From the NCBI RefSeq assembly GCF_040358255.1, contig NZ_CP132938.1, positions 2,046,001 through 2,110,000 on the forward strand: a stretch of DNA of 64,000 nucleotides. Reading direction: 5' to 3'. Below the pieces are notes generated by a model. That model was not told the DNA's origin, made no database searches, and saw only the letters and a list, made by a program, of their open reading frames with translations. Below, piece after piece: positions 45,286 through 56,034 of this stretch. The translations under genes were made by a program, and so were the position numbers. The stretch comes from Tunturibacter gelidoferens. GTDB taxonomy: Bacteria > Acidobacteriota > Terriglobia > Terriglobales > Acidobacteriaceae. Each line of letters begins with the position of its first letter. The stretch's first letter is position 1.

Positions 45286-45315
45286 AGCCTCCCGCGAGCC
45301 ACACCACGCGAGGCT
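45286..45315. terminator. Weak stem-loop between convergent egtB and GH1 genes
   Basis: AGCCTCCCGCG (45286-45296) pairs imperfectly with CGCGAGGCT (45307-45315) across a 10-base loop. The T-run is poor on both strands, so termination is only likely. Confidence 0.4.
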
Positions 45316-45348
45316 TCTCCATTGAAAGCTCACCCACCGAGCTACTCC

Positions 45349-46932
<1,584 letters not shown>

Positions 46933-46975
46933 TCAAACTGATCTAGGATTATGTCAGCAATGCAGGACTCGATCA

Positions 46976-47158
46976 ATGCAGGATTCCATCAAACCCGTCG
47001 TCATCCCACCCTCTGCTCCACCCTCTGACGACGCGCCTCAGGAACTCCTGCCCGAAGACTTCTACTACGAAGGCCCATACCTCGTATTCACGGCCGCCTA
47101 CCATCTCAAGCGCGGCTACTGTTGTAACTCAGATTGTCGTCACTGCCCTTACAAATAG
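46976..47158 (+). CDS. Small cysteine-rich DUF5522-like protein
   Basis: The protein has 60 residues. It ends YHLKRGYCCNSDCRHCPYK, with a CC-x3-C-x2-C pattern typical of the short DUF5522 family, and has EDFYYEGPYLVFTAAY before it. The four closely spaced Cys probably bind zinc or an iron-sulfur cluster. No function is known. The start ATG (46976) is the last of several in a small sequence duplication (ATGCAGGACTC and ATGCAGGATTC). It is divergent from the GH1 gene and convergent with the TPR gene 12 bases away. Confidence 0.8.
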   Translation: MQDSIKPVVIPPSAPPSDDAPQELLPEDFYYEGPYLVFTAAYHLKRGYCCNSDCRHCPYK

Positions 47159-47170
47159 GTCAATCCCAAT

Positions 47171-48082
47171 TCAGTTGGGGATCTGTGGCAGCAGTGGTGG
47201 AACACCACCGTTGCGCGCATCGGCAACCGCGGTCTTCTGATTCCGCAGAGCATTCGCGTTCCGCACCAGGCTTATCACGCGCGGATCTTTGCGATACTTC
47301 GCCAGCACCTCGTCTGAATTCATCGATCCCAGCACGTCGAATCCGCCCTCACTGGAAAGCGTGAGGTAGCGAAGCATATTCTCTTCATCGCCGCGATGAG
47401 CATAGAGCCTCGCTATCTCGAAGCAGTAATGCGCATGATCCGCTGGCGAGAGCATGTGAGCCTCTATTCCGCTCGCTCCGTGGTGTTGCATCATGTCCGG
47501 ATCCAGTGTCAGCGCGATATCGAACTGTCGACGCGCCTTCTCGAAGTCCTTCTCTTCAAAGTAAGCTGTTCCAAGGTTGGAGTGATAGATCGCGGACTTC
47601 TTGTCCAGCTTGATCGCTTTGCTGTAGTCGGAGACAGCGTTCCCGTAGCGCCCTTCCACATATTCGGCCGCCCCAAGGTTGTTCCATCCCTGTGCGTTCT
47701 TCTTCTGCAGATGAACCACCCGCTGGAAATAAGTCCGCGCAACCTCGATGTGCCTCAGATCAAGCTCTGTGACCCCCATTCGAATCAACAGCTCCTGCTC
47801 CGGGCCGCCGCGCTGCAGGGCATAGCCGTAATAGACCAGGGCATCTTCCGGAAAACGCCGCGCGCGCAGAACGTCGCCAGCTATCTCCAGTTTTTGCGGG
47901 CTCGCAGTCGCCGGATCAGGGAGATGCGGCTCGATCGCGAACCAGTCTGCGCTTTGATGTCGTAAATCGCGAGCCGCGTCGGGGGTAGCGGATGTCGAAA
48001 GCTTCTGCGACGTCAGGGGAGAGTTGGAAAGCACCAAACCGAGAACAGGGAGGAGAAGAGTCAAGCGAAGTTGCGGTCTCAT
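47171..48082 (-). CDS. Secreted TPR-repeat protein
   Basis: The protein has 303 residues. A signal peptide (LRLTLLLPVLGLVLSNS) is followed by about four tetratricopeptide repeats: ALVYYGYALQRGG, AQGWNNLGAAEYVEGRYGNAVSDYSKAI, AIYHSNLGTAYFEEKDFEKARRQFD. GAGG lies 7 bases before the ATG. It is the last gene of a minus-strand series with the VWA protein, TonB receptor and DUF5666 genes; a 65-base gap separates it from the VWA gene. A periplasmic scaffolding role is inferred. Confidence 0.85.
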   Translation of the reverse strand: MRPQLRLTLLLPVLGLVLSNSPLTSQKLSTSATPDAARDLRHQSADWFAIEPHLPDPATASPQKLEIAGDVLRARRFPEDALVYYGYALQRGGPEQELLIRMGVTELDLRHIEVARTYFQRVVHLQKKNAQGWNNLGAAEYVEGRYGNAVSDYSKAIKLDKKSAIYHSNLGTAYFEEKDFEKARRQFDIALTLDPDMMQHHGASGIEAHMLSPADHAHYCFEIARLYAHRGDEENMLRYLTLSSEGGFDVLGSMNSDEVLAKYRKDPRVISLVRNANALRNQKTAVADARNGGVPPLLPQIPN

Positions 48083-48147
48083 ACGAGGACCTCACTAATT
48101 CGCCATCATCATCGGCCTCGCATTTATCACTGTCAATAGCCACTTCG

Positions 48148-50337
48148 CTAGGGTTTCATAGGACCACCAGAGGTAACCGGCGCGCCAGTAGCGGCTGCAG
48201 GAGCCACAACCGGCGCGGCTCCCGGCTCTACCCTCATCGCCATCCGGGGAAAGCTGAAGCTTCCACCGGCATCATCGATCACGTTCACCTGGCATACATA
48301 GGTCCCAGGTTTCAGCGGTGTTAGCGGCACATCGAACTGGAACGCCACGGCGCCCCGCTCGGGAATGTTAACCGCTTTGGCCTCAACTAGCGGCGTTTCA
48401 TACACTTTCACGCCCCCAATCAGAAATTCGATGCTGGTCAGCACCCTTACCGGTCCGCCCTCCCTCCGCGTCAAACCCGGAGAACTCGCAGGTTCGGGCG
48501 AACCCCTCTCCTTCGCCGGGTCGTACACCTCGTACAGAAAGTAGAGATGCTGATCCTGCCGAAAGACATGAGGCACATTCGGAATCCACTCCATCCCGTC
48601 CCGCACCAGCGGGCTAGCCGTCTTCTTCGCCGTATTCGGCACCCGCTGGCTCGACAGTACAATCGAGCTCAGCTTCAGCGGAATCTTCTTCAGATCCGGC
48701 ACCTGCAGGTCGGTCTCGAAGCTCCCCATCGCTCCCGTCTGGTTCTCCCTCACCACAAACTTCAGGTGGTATCTCCCGGGAGCCAGCGTAAAGCCCGTCG
48801 AATACTGGATCTTCTTCTGTTGAACCTGCTGCGCCGCATCCAGCGCCAGCTTCACCGTATCGCGAACATTCCCGACGACGATCCCTTCAGCGTTCTTCAC
48901 CTGGCCGATGATGTCGATATTTGCCTTGTCCCGGTCGCCGTTCTTCACGCTGTGGATCTGCGACCCCGGAATGATTAGCGACACAGGAACAAAAAACTTG
49001 TTATCCCCCATCCGGAAGTACAACGCTTGCAGATACACCGCAAAATCGGTCGCCGGGAGATCGCTTCGCAGCTCCTCCATCAAGGCTTGCTCCCGGTCTT
49101 CTGTCTTCTGGTGCTGAAAGTCTGCCGGAGCGTAGTATCCGGGCCGGTAGTCGAGCTTCACATCGGTGCGATTCAGCTTCACCGTCAGGTGTCGGAAGCT
49201 TCCATCCCGCGCCGTATTGGTCGACCGGAAACCGACGATGTAGTAAGCCTCTGTGTCATGCTGCACCTGCTGAAACGCAGGCGCAAAATCATTCGAATCA
49301 AAGAACGCCTTCCCGCCCGTGTCGGAGGAGAGCGTCGCCAACGTCTCCTGCGAGCCAAAGTTCGCATCCAGCTGGCTCTGCATCGCGCCTCCGCTGTAAG
49401 CCGCTGTCCCTCGCAAACTCCCAGTCGACGCGTTGCCCACCGGTGGCAGAGCCTCCAGCCCGCGCGAATCCACGCTGTAGATCGCCATGTTGGCCTTCAC
49501 CGCTTCATTCGTCGCCGCACGCATACTCGCCTGGTTTTCGATCCCCTGTCGCGTCAACCCACCGCTGAAGTACAACAGGCTCTTCCTCTGATCCACCCTC
49601 TCCAGACTCTTCGCAATCGTCCGGATCGCATACAGCTCGCGATCCGTATTCAGCGCGTTGTACTCGCTGTCGTCCGAGGTAAAGCTCGAAGCATCATCCG
49701 CCGTCCCACCCGAGTTGCCTCCCTCGTTCCCATTTGCAAACCCCGTCCCCTCGGTTCCGTTGTACTTGCCCAAACCCCTCAGCAGGGCCACCTTGTCGGA
49801 GGTAAAATCCTGATCCATGCTGAGACCAGTGGCCATGCTCACCAACGCCACCAGATCTGCCGGCTGCATCTTTTTCTTCACGTAGTCCTGCGCAGACTCC
49901 ACCGCCCGGTCGATGTCCTCCGGCTGCATGCTGCTCAAATCGAAGAACATCACGATCAACCGGTGATCCCGCAGCGATGCCGGATTAGCGGCAAACTCGC
50001 CATTCACCAGATCCGCAATCGTAGCCTTCCCGATGACGGTAGATTTCTCCCGCAGCACCGCGGCTTCATCGACATTCTGATAGTCAAAACTCTCAATCTT
50101 CTGCGGCTTTCCATTCTCCAGAATCGTAAAGTCGCTCGCCTTCAACCCCTTTACCACCTCGCCTGTCTTCTTGTCCCGAACCACCACGTTGGTCAGCACG
50201 ATATCGCTCTGCACCTTCAGCGTGAAGCCACCCGACTGGTCCGGCTGCTGCGCCCATCCAGCCACGGGCATCCCTGCAATCACGCCCACCAGAGTCGCAG
50301 CCACCATTCGCAAACCTAAGGCCCGTCGCAAACTCAT
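48148..50337 (-). CDS. Acidobacterial VWFA-related domain protein
   Basis: The protein has 729 residues from an ATG with GAGGA 8 bases upstream. A signal peptide ends near PVAGWAQ. Residues of about 30-340 are a von Willebrand A-like domain of the type known mainly in Acidobacteriota (IVLTNVVVRDKKTGEVVKGL, FTILENGKPQKIESFDYQ, LIVMFFDLSSM, LLYFSGG). The metal site reads DLSSM rather than DxSxS, so metal binding is probably altered, as in many members. The C-terminal half is beta-rich with no recognised family. It is probably periplasmic or on the outer membrane and may act with the large TonB receptor encoded 11 bases upstream. Confidence 0.88.
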   Translation of the reverse strand: MSLRRALGLRMVAATLVGVIAGMPVAGWAQQPDQSGGFTLKVQSDIVLTNVVVRDKKTGEVVKGLKASDFTILENGKPQKIESFDYQNVDEAAVLREKSTVIGKATIADLVNGEFAANPASLRDHRLIVMFFDLSSMQPEDIDRAVESAQDYVKKKMQPADLVALVSMATGLSMDQDFTSDKVALLRGLGKYNGTEGTGFANGNEGGNSGGTADDASSFTSDDSEYNALNTDRELYAIRTIAKSLERVDQRKSLLYFSGGLTRQGIENQASMRAATNEAVKANMAIYSVDSRGLEALPPVGNASTGSLRGTAAYSGGAMQSQLDANFGSQETLATLSSDTGGKAFFDSNDFAPAFQQVQHDTEAYYIVGFRSTNTARDGSFRHLTVKLNRTDVKLDYRPGYYAPADFQHQKTEDREQALMEELRSDLPATDFAVYLQALYFRMGDNKFFVPVSLIIPGSQIHSVKNGDRDKANIDIIGQVKNAEGIVVGNVRDTVKLALDAAQQVQQKKIQYSTGFTLAPGRYHLKFVVRENQTGAMGSFETDLQVPDLKKIPLKLSSIVLSSQRVPNTAKKTASPLVRDGMEWIPNVPHVFRQDQHLYFLYEVYDPAKERGSPEPASSPGLTRREGGPVRVLTSIEFLIGGVKVYETPLVEAKAVNIPERGAVAFQFDVPLTPLKPGTYVCQVNVIDDAGGSFSFPRMAMRVEPGAAPVVAPAAATGAPVTSGGPMKP

Positions 50338-50348
50338 CGCCCCGCTCC

Positions 50349-53300
50349 TCAAAACCGGTACCGCGCCAGCACCGTCAACCGCCGCATCGCCGCCGCTGAG
50401 GTCACCTGCCCAAACGTCTGCGAGTTCAACGTCGTATCAATCCCCGAGTACTGCACCGTGTTGAAGACATTATTCGCCGTCACCCTCGCCTCAAACGACC
50501 GCGTCTCCCCCAGTGCCACCGTCCGAGACAGCGAAGCATCCACCGCCACGATCCCCGGCCCTTCGATCGACCCGCGCGACGCCGTTCCATATCCGTTCGC
50601 TGGAGCCGTAAACGCCGCCGTGTTGAACCAGTTCAGAATATTTCCCCTCCCCGGAATCGGCTCAGAGAACACCCTGTCCGGTCGCAGAGTATTGTTCGTC
50701 CCCGTAGCCGTCTCCGCCACCGTCGAAACATAGTGCGGCGTAAAGTAAGTCCCCGAAGCAAACGTAAAGTCGCCCGACAGAGAAAACCCGTCCAGCGCCC
50801 GCGACCAGAATCCCCCCTTCGTCAGGAAAGCCCGATTCGGCCCGAACGGCAGCTCCAGCACCCAGTTTCCCGTCACCTGGTGCCGCACGTCGAACGAACT
50901 ATTTCCCTCCTCCGCATTCAAATCCATATCGTTCTGCGCCGGCACCACCGTCGTCCCGCCAATCGACGAAGCATTGTCAATCGAGTGCCCATAGTGATAC
51001 GTCGCCTGCAGCGAAACTCCCTTCTGCAGCCGCTTCCTCACATTCACACTCAGCTGTTCGAACCGCGAAAACCCCAGCGAATCCTCATAGTTGTACGGCT
51101 GTGCCCCCGGATTCAGCACGCCAGTCGCAGTTCGGTTCGGCGCCCGCACAATATCGAGCTCTCCACCCTTCGCCCCGTTGTATCCAATATTCGCCACGAT
51201 CCCCAGCGGAAACGTCCGCTGGATATCCAGGTTCCAAACCTGCACATGCCCCAGCCTGTAGTCCAAATTCGCCGCGTAGTTGTTCTGCACCGGCGTAGTC
51301 GAGCAGCCAAACCCATTCGCCAGCGTCAACGTCGTCGGCAAGCATCCCGTCTGCCCCACCACGTTCGTCTGCGTCAGCGCAAACGGCACCTGCGCCGACA
51401 GATTCCTCGCCAGAGTCGCATACTGCCCCGTGTTGAAGTTGATCCCATACCCACCGCGCACCACCGTGTCCTTGAAGATCTTCAGCTTCGGCCGATACGC
51501 AAACCCCACACGTGGCGAGTACATATTCCTATCCGGATTCACCAGCGACCGCACCGTCCCCGCTCCGCATGCCCCCGCAATCGCCACTGGACACACCGGT
51601 ATCACCACCGAAAAATCCGCATTATGATCCAGGTTCACCAGCCGATTGTCCTTCTCAACGTATGGCGAAAAATACTCATACCGCAACCCATAGTTCAGCG
51701 TCAGATTCGCCAGCACCCGCCAATCATCCTGCGCATACCAGTCAAAAACATTCGCTCGCAGATACGTCTTCTGCGTCGCCGCCTGTATCGCCGACTGCTG
51801 CGGCAACCCCAGTAAAAAATCCGCCAGCCCATACCCGCTCGGCGACAACACCGGACACGTCACCGTCGACGAAGGCGTACACCCACTCGCCGGATTCTGA
51901 GTCGCGTACCCCGTAAACGTAAACGACCCCACCACATTCGTCCCGCCCACCGTATCCGCATGCACCCGACGAATATCAATTCCATACCGCATGTTGTGTT
52001 TCTTATATCTGTAACTCACAAAGTCCGAGAACGAGATCGTTTGATTCACCGCATCGCTCGGCAGCGCCTGCGTCAACCCGGTATAGTTCGAGATCCCCAC
52101 ACTCGGCAGTCCGTTATAGATCCCCGGCTCCCCGCCAATCACCGGCTTCGGAACACTGATGCCCGTCCCATCCAGCGGATTGACGCCATTCGTAAAGTAA
52201 TTACGCGCCGTAGCGTGCGATCGATTCCAGTTGATCGAAGCATTGTTGGTCAGCTTCCCATATCCAATCGTGTAGCCCGCCGTCACGCCGTACCCGTCCG
52301 TCTCAGTCGTACCACCCAGCGGCAAAAAGATATTTCGATTATCTGCAGCTGTATGCGAATAGCTCCCATTAAAGTTGATATTCTGCCGCAGCGTCGCCGG
52401 TCCGCTCCCTTGCTGTTGCCTGCGTCCGCCTCCAAAAGTATTGTTCTGCCCAAAGTTCCGCACATATCGCAACGCCGCTGTCGTAGCGTTGTTTCCTGCA
52501 GTCGTAATCGTCTGGTAGTTGTACCCCTGTCGTCCCGTCGCCGAGATATTCGGTGCGGGAAAATAGTTCAGCAGCGCCGCAGCCTGCGAAGACACAGGCA
52601 CCTGATTATTCAAAAATGGCTGCCCCGTCGCAGGGTTATACAGCGTCACCGGAGTCGTCACGCCGCCGACTGTGTTGGTAAGCCCCGAAAAATCTCCGCT
52701 CCGCTCGGCCAGCGTCGGCACCGTGCCGTACAGATTCGAAGGTGTCGTATTCCGCTGCCCCGTCAGGTTGAAGAAGACGAACTGCTTTGTACTCGCCTTC
52801 ACCACTCCCGGAATAAACGGCGACCCGGTAAAGCTCACACCAAACCTGTTCGAGCTATAACTCGGCTTCACCACAGGCGCGCCCGTCAGCGAAAAGTTCG
52901 TCGCATCCAACGCACCGTTGCCACCTTGATAGAACACCGCTCCATGCGGCTGCGTAGGATTGAATCCTCGAAACCCTCCTCCCCCACCGCCTCCACCACG
53001 TCCCCCTCCACCACCTCCGCCCCGTCCCCCGAATCCTCCGCCCGGGCCGCCAAATCCTCCCCCACCCATCATTCCGCCCAGCATCCCCGCCACCGTATTT
53101 GCGATATCGCCAACCGCTCCACCCTGCCGTTGCGCCTGTGCAATCGCATCCTGCACCCGCTCCCGGATGTCGTCTTCGCTATATCCCGCAAGACCATTTG
53201 TCTGCCCCACAGCACCATTCACAGTGACCGAATCGCTGGCCGCCGCTTCGCCTCCGCCCAGCCCCGACAACGATGGAAGTTGAGCCCCAGCGTTTCCTCC

Positions 53301-53828
53301 GCCCGCCGTCGCATCCGCAGACCCCGACGCATCTCCCGTCACACTTAACGCCTGCAATCCACGCGCAACTCCCGCACTCGCTGCCGCCGTCTGCCGCTCC
53401 TCCTGCTGTTGCACCCGTGAAGCCAGCTGCAACCCAAACTCCGCCACCTGCGCCGGCTTGCCGCCATTCTGTCCGGCAGCGTTGATTAGAACCTCCTTCG
53501 TCTCCGTTGCAAACGCCGCCAGCTCCGTCTTCACCACATAGCGGCCGTTGCGTGGAACCGTCATTGCAAACGCACCATTCACGTCCGTTGTCGTCGCATA
53601 CTTCTTCCCGGTCAGGGTGTTGCTTGCTGTCACAGCAACTCCTGGCAAGGGAACCGCTCCAGCCTTCACCGTTCCGGTAATCGTCCCGCCACTCGCCTCA
53701 ACCGCAGCAGGCACCCCCCCATTCTGGGTCACCGCCGGCGTAGCCGGTTGAGTCGGCGTCACAGTCTGCCCCCACGCACTCCCAACCAACGCCAGGCCCA
53801 ACGCCATCCATCGAATCGATCCCCGCAC
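50349..53828 (-). CDS. Oar-like TonB-dependent receptor with N-terminal carboxypeptidase-regulatory-like domain
   Basis: The protein has about 1,159 residues. The GTG at 53828 has GCGAGG upstream; an ATG 21 bases earlier is possible. A signal peptide ends at GSAWGQ. Residues of about 45-125 are a CarboxypepD_reg-like beta-sandwich (GTITGTVKAGAVPLPGVAV, TTDVNGAFAMTVPRNGRY). A Gly-rich tract of about 45 residues with MGGGGFGGPGGGFGGRG follows near position 255-300. The remainder is a long TonB-dependent barrel ending in RLTVLARYRF. Such Oar-type receptors are expanded in Acidobacteriota and are thought to import or bind large glycans or peptides. Neighbouring VWA and DUF5666 genes suggest one surface complex. 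Confidence 0.9.
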   Translation of the reverse strand: MRGSIRWMALGLALVGSAWGQTVTPTQPATPAVTQNGGVPAAVEASGGTITGTVKAGAVPLPGVAVTASNTLTGKKYATTTDVNGAFAMTVPRNGRYVVKTELAAFATETKEVLINAAGQNGGKPAQVAEFGLQLASRVQQQEERQTAAASAGVARGLQALSVTGDASGSADATAGGGNAGAQLPSLSGLGGGEAAASDSVTVNGAVGQTNGLAGYSEDDIRERVQDAIAQAQRQGGAVGDIANTVAGMLGGMMGGGGFGGPGGGFGGRGGGGGGGRGGGGGGGGFRGFNPTQPHGAVFYQGGNGALDATNFSLTGAPVVKPSYSSNRFGVSFTGSPFIPGVVKASTKQFVFFNLTGQRNTTPSNLYGTVPTLAERSGDFSGLTNTVGGVTTPVTLYNPATGQPFLNNQVPVSSQAAALLNYFPAPNISATGRQGYNYQTITTAGNNATTAALRYVRNFGQNNTFGGGRRQQQGSGPATLRQNINFNGSYSHTAADNRNIFLPLGGTTETDGYGVTAGYTIGYGKLTNNASINWNRSHATARNYFTNGVNPLDGTGISVPKPVIGGEPGIYNGLPSVGISNYTGLTQALPSDAVNQTISFSDFVSYRYKKHNMRYGIDIRRVHADTVGGTNVVGSFTFTGYATQNPASGCTPSSTVTCPVLSPSGYGLADFLLGLPQQSAIQAATQKTYLRANVFDWYAQDDWRVLANLTLNYGLRYEYFSPYVEKDNRLVNLDHNADFSVVIPVCPVAIAGACGAGTVRSLVNPDRNMYSPRVGFAYRPKLKIFKDTVVRGGYGINFNTGQYATLARNLSAQVPFALTQTNVVGQTGCLPTTLTLANGFGCSTTPVQNNYAANLDYRLGHVQVWNLDIQRTFPLGIVANIGYNGAKGGELDIVRAPNRTATGVLNPGAQPYNYEDSLGFSRFEQLSVNVRKRLQKGVSLQATYHYGHSIDNASSIGGTTVVPAQNDMDLNAEEGNSSFDVRHQVTGNWVLELPFGPNRAFLTKGGFWSRALDGFSLSGDFTFASGTYFTPHYVSTVAETATGTNNTLRPDRVFSEPIPGRGNILNWFNTAAFTAPANGYGTASRGSIEGPGIVAVDASLSRTVALGETRSFEARVTANNVFNTVQYSGIDTTLNSQTFGQVTSAAAMRRLTVLARYRF

Positions 53829-53872
53829 CTTTACCTCGCCTCGCTCCATCGCCCGACAACTCATGGCTCGCA

Positions 53873-54703
53873 CTACTGTGGAACCGCGCCGGTCTTCGCC
53901 GGAGCAGCAGCCCCCGTCGGAGCCGCAGCAGACCCGCTGCCATCAAGCTCGCGTCTTCGCCTTCGCGCCACCGACGCAGCATCAGACACCCCCAGCTCCG
54001 TCGGCACAAACAACCCATTCTTCAGCGCCCCTCGTCCCGCTACCGCATCTCCAACCTTCACATCCGCGAGCGTAATACTCTCCCCGGCTGCTCTATCTCC
54101 GGAGCCCGCTCCCGCACCGCTCCCTCTTCCACCCCCTGGCCCCAGCTCGGTCACTCCCGCACCGCTCGCAAGTATCCCCATCCCGCGGCCGCCGCGCTTG
54201 AACGAGGTCTGCTCATCCACCCCAATCACCTGGGTCACACCATCCGGACGCAACACCGTCAGCTTCAGCGCGTCCATATCGATCGCCGTCACCCTCCCAG
54301 TGATATAGACCTTACCCATACCCTCCCGTGCCTTCTTCACCTGTTCGGCGTCCATCACGCCGACAAACACGGCATGTACCGTCTTCGTCGCAGGGTCGAG
54401 CACGCCCATCGCCCCCACACCATCGCCCGCCTTGATATCTGCAACCTTCACCGGCTGCCGGTCCTTGCTCACTCGCGTATTTGCCGAGAAAACAACCTGG
54501 TACACCTCGCCCGCCTCGGTCTTCACCGTCAAATGGTCGGCGGTCGCGGTCGTCACAGTCCCGCGTACCATCTGCCCACCCGCAAAGACAGGGCCGTCCC
54601 CGGGGTCGTCATTCCCCTGCTGAGCGCGCACTGTCGACGGTAGAACTGCCGCAACCATCAGCAGCATCACCGTTCCACAGGGCCCAATCCGCCGCCGTCT
54701 CAT
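53873..54703 (-). CDS. Secreted DUF5666-like protein
   Basis: The protein has 276 residues. A signal peptide ends near STVRAQ. Two OB-like segments follow: VRGTVTTATADHLTVKTEAGE and ITGRVTAIDMDALKLTVLRPDG, each with a later AxVKVGD-type block (VADIKAGDGVGAMG, LADVKVGDAVAGRG). This repeated pattern is typical of DUF5666. A Gly-rich linker (GPGGGRGSGAGAGSG) and an Ala-rich tail close it. Function is unknown; it heads the operon that continues with the TonB receptor, VWA and TPR genes. Confidence 0.8.
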   Translation of the reverse strand: MRRRRIGPCGTVMLLMVAAVLPSTVRAQQGNDDPGDGPVFAGGQMVRGTVTTATADHLTVKTEAGEVYQVVFSANTRVSKDRQPVKVADIKAGDGVGAMGVLDPATKTVHAVFVGVMDAEQVKKAREGMGKVYITGRVTAIDMDALKLTVLRPDGVTQVIGVDEQTSFKRGGRGMGILASGAGVTELGPGGGRGSGAGAGSGDRAAGESITLADVKVGDAVAGRGALKNGLFVPTELGVSDAASVARRRRRELDGSGSAAAPTGAAAPAKTGAVPQ

Positions 54704-54858
54704 CTCCCGCCACCGCCTCGCCTTTTATCTCGACTCCAATGCTCATACAGACGATCTCCCAGCGCGAAAGACTCTAGGCGTCCGCAAAACATCCGGTACA
54801 ACCGCCAAAGCTCAAGGGTTGTTTTCTTCCTGCGCAATAGCTGCACTACACTACCCAA

Positions 54859-55593
54859 ATGCATGAGGTAGCCCACGCACCCCACACCCACGGCCCCCAC
54901 ATCGAAGGCCACTTCGAATCCTCCGAGGCCGTTCGCGATATCGTCATCGGCCTCTCCGACGGCCTCACTGTACCGTTCGCTCTCGCCGCCGGACTCTCCG
55001 GCGCAGTCGCCTCCTCGCACATCGTCGTCCTCGCCGGTCTTGCAGAAATAGCCGCTGGCTCCATCGCAATGGGCCTCGGCGGCTACCTCGCCGCCCGCGG
55101 AGATGCCGAACACTACGTCTCCGAACGCCTCCGCGAAGAACGAGAGATCGTCGAACGCACCCGCGACGAAGAAGAAGAGATCTACGAGATCTTCGAGCAC
55201 TACGACGTCGATCGCGCCAGTGCGACACCAGTCCTCAATGCACTCAAAGAGAATCCCACCGCATGGGTCGACTTCATGATGCGCTTCGAACTGGGCCTCG
55301 AAGAGCCCGCCGCGAACCGTGCTCACCGCTCAGCACTCACAATCGCAATCTCCTACATCGCCGGTGGCTTCATCCCGCTTCTGCCTTACATGCTCGTGGC
55401 GGACAACTTCACCGCACTCAAACTCTCCGTCGTCATCACGCTCATCGCCCTCGCAGTCTTCGGAGCTCTGAAGGGGAAGCTGGTAGGCACCGGCTGGCTG
55501 CGCAGCGCCCTCCAGACCGTCCTCATCGGCGGAGCCGCGGCAGCGGTTGCCTATACGCTCGCGCGCCTTCTCAACGCTCATTCAACCACCTAG
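54859..55593 (+). CDS. VIT1/CCC1-family Fe2+/Mn2+ transporter
   Basis: The protein has 244 residues. A His-rich start (MHEVAHAPHTHGPHIEGHF) precedes TM1 with VIGLSDGLTVPFALAAGLSG, the conserved motif of the family, and TM2 with GLAEIAAGSIAMGLGGYLA. A charged cytoplasmic helical segment (EREIVERTRDEEEEIYEIF) corresponds to the metal-binding domain. Three more helices finish the protein. It should export or sequester Fe2+ or Mn2+. It is divergent from the DUF5666 gene, and no clear ribosome-binding site is visible. Confidence 0.9.
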   Translation: MHEVAHAPHTHGPHIEGHFESSEAVRDIVIGLSDGLTVPFALAAGLSGAVASSHIVVLAGLAEIAAGSIAMGLGGYLAARGDAEHYVSERLREEREIVERTRDEEEEIYEIFEHYDVDRASATPVLNALKENPTAWVDFMMRFELGLEEPAANRAHRSALTIAISYIAGGFIPLLPYMLVADNFTALKLSVVITLIALAVFGALKGKLVGTGWLRSALQTVLIGGAAAAVAYTLARLLNAHSTT

Positions 55594-55613
55594 AACACGT
55601 CATCTCGACCGAA

Positions 55614-55639
55614 GCAACGAACACTTCATCGTTCGTTGC
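55614..55639. repeat. REP-like inverted repeat in intergenic DNA
   Basis: GCAACGAAC (55614-55622) and GTTCGTTGC (55631-55639) are perfect complements around an 8-base loop, followed by GCAGCGGAGAGATCCCTGT. From memory, similar stem-loops followed by GGAGAGATCCC occur many times in Acidobacteriaceae intergenic DNA. It lies just after the VIT1-like gene. A genomic interspersed repeat is inferred. Confidence 0.55.
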
Positions 55640-55822
55640 GCAGCGGAGAGATCCCTGTATTTCGCTCAGCGCCACTACGCAGCGCGGGCCATCTCCTATT
55701 GACCGCCAAGCGTAAGTTCTCACCCTGTCAAGCCCCCGGAAACCATAAGTCCCATCCAGTCATCAACATCCACGTGGCGTATGAGTTATCACCAGATCGC
55801 TATAATGGAATTGGAAGGTAAG

Positions 55823-55852
55823 AAAAGCCCCGACAGTCATCGGGGCTTTTTT
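55823..55852. terminator. Bidirectional intrinsic terminator
   Basis: AAAAGCCCCGA (55823-55833) and TCGGGGCTTTT (55840-55850) form a perfect 11-bp stem with a 6-base loop and a run of six T on the plus strand and T-rich bases on the minus strand. It separates the VIT1-like gene from the DUF4337 gene. Confidence 0.9.
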
Positions 55853-56034
55853 GCATTCACCGGTAACTGCTTTAGAAAGACGTATTTGCGTCTAACTCTT
55901 TTGGAATGAATATTTTGCAATTTCGTTTAAAGCGTAAGATATTGAAAATAAGTGGCTTATCGGAAAATACCCCCCAGGGGGTACCTCACCGGACGGTAGG
56001 CTCATGACGCCAACCAGCCTTCGAAGGGCTAGAT

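Larger units (their letters stand above)
55594..56034. other. 441-base intergenic region
   Basis: It holds the REP-like repeat (55614-55639), a TATAAT box at 55801-55806 and, 17 bases further on, the terminator at 55823-55852. No gene is supported. The right part (55860-56034) is AT-rich and featureless to the eye. Confidence 0.55.

Noticed and set aside
49027..50319. 430-codon open frame on the plus strand opposite the VWA gene
   Set aside because: It is a shadow of a high-GC gene; its protein is rich in Arg and His without any fold, while the minus strand has a signal peptide, ribosome-binding site and family motifs.
51960..53348. 462-codon plus-strand open frame opposite the TonB receptor
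   Set aside because: Arg/Pro/Ser-rich composition typical of antisense frames; the receptor on the minus strand is unambiguous.
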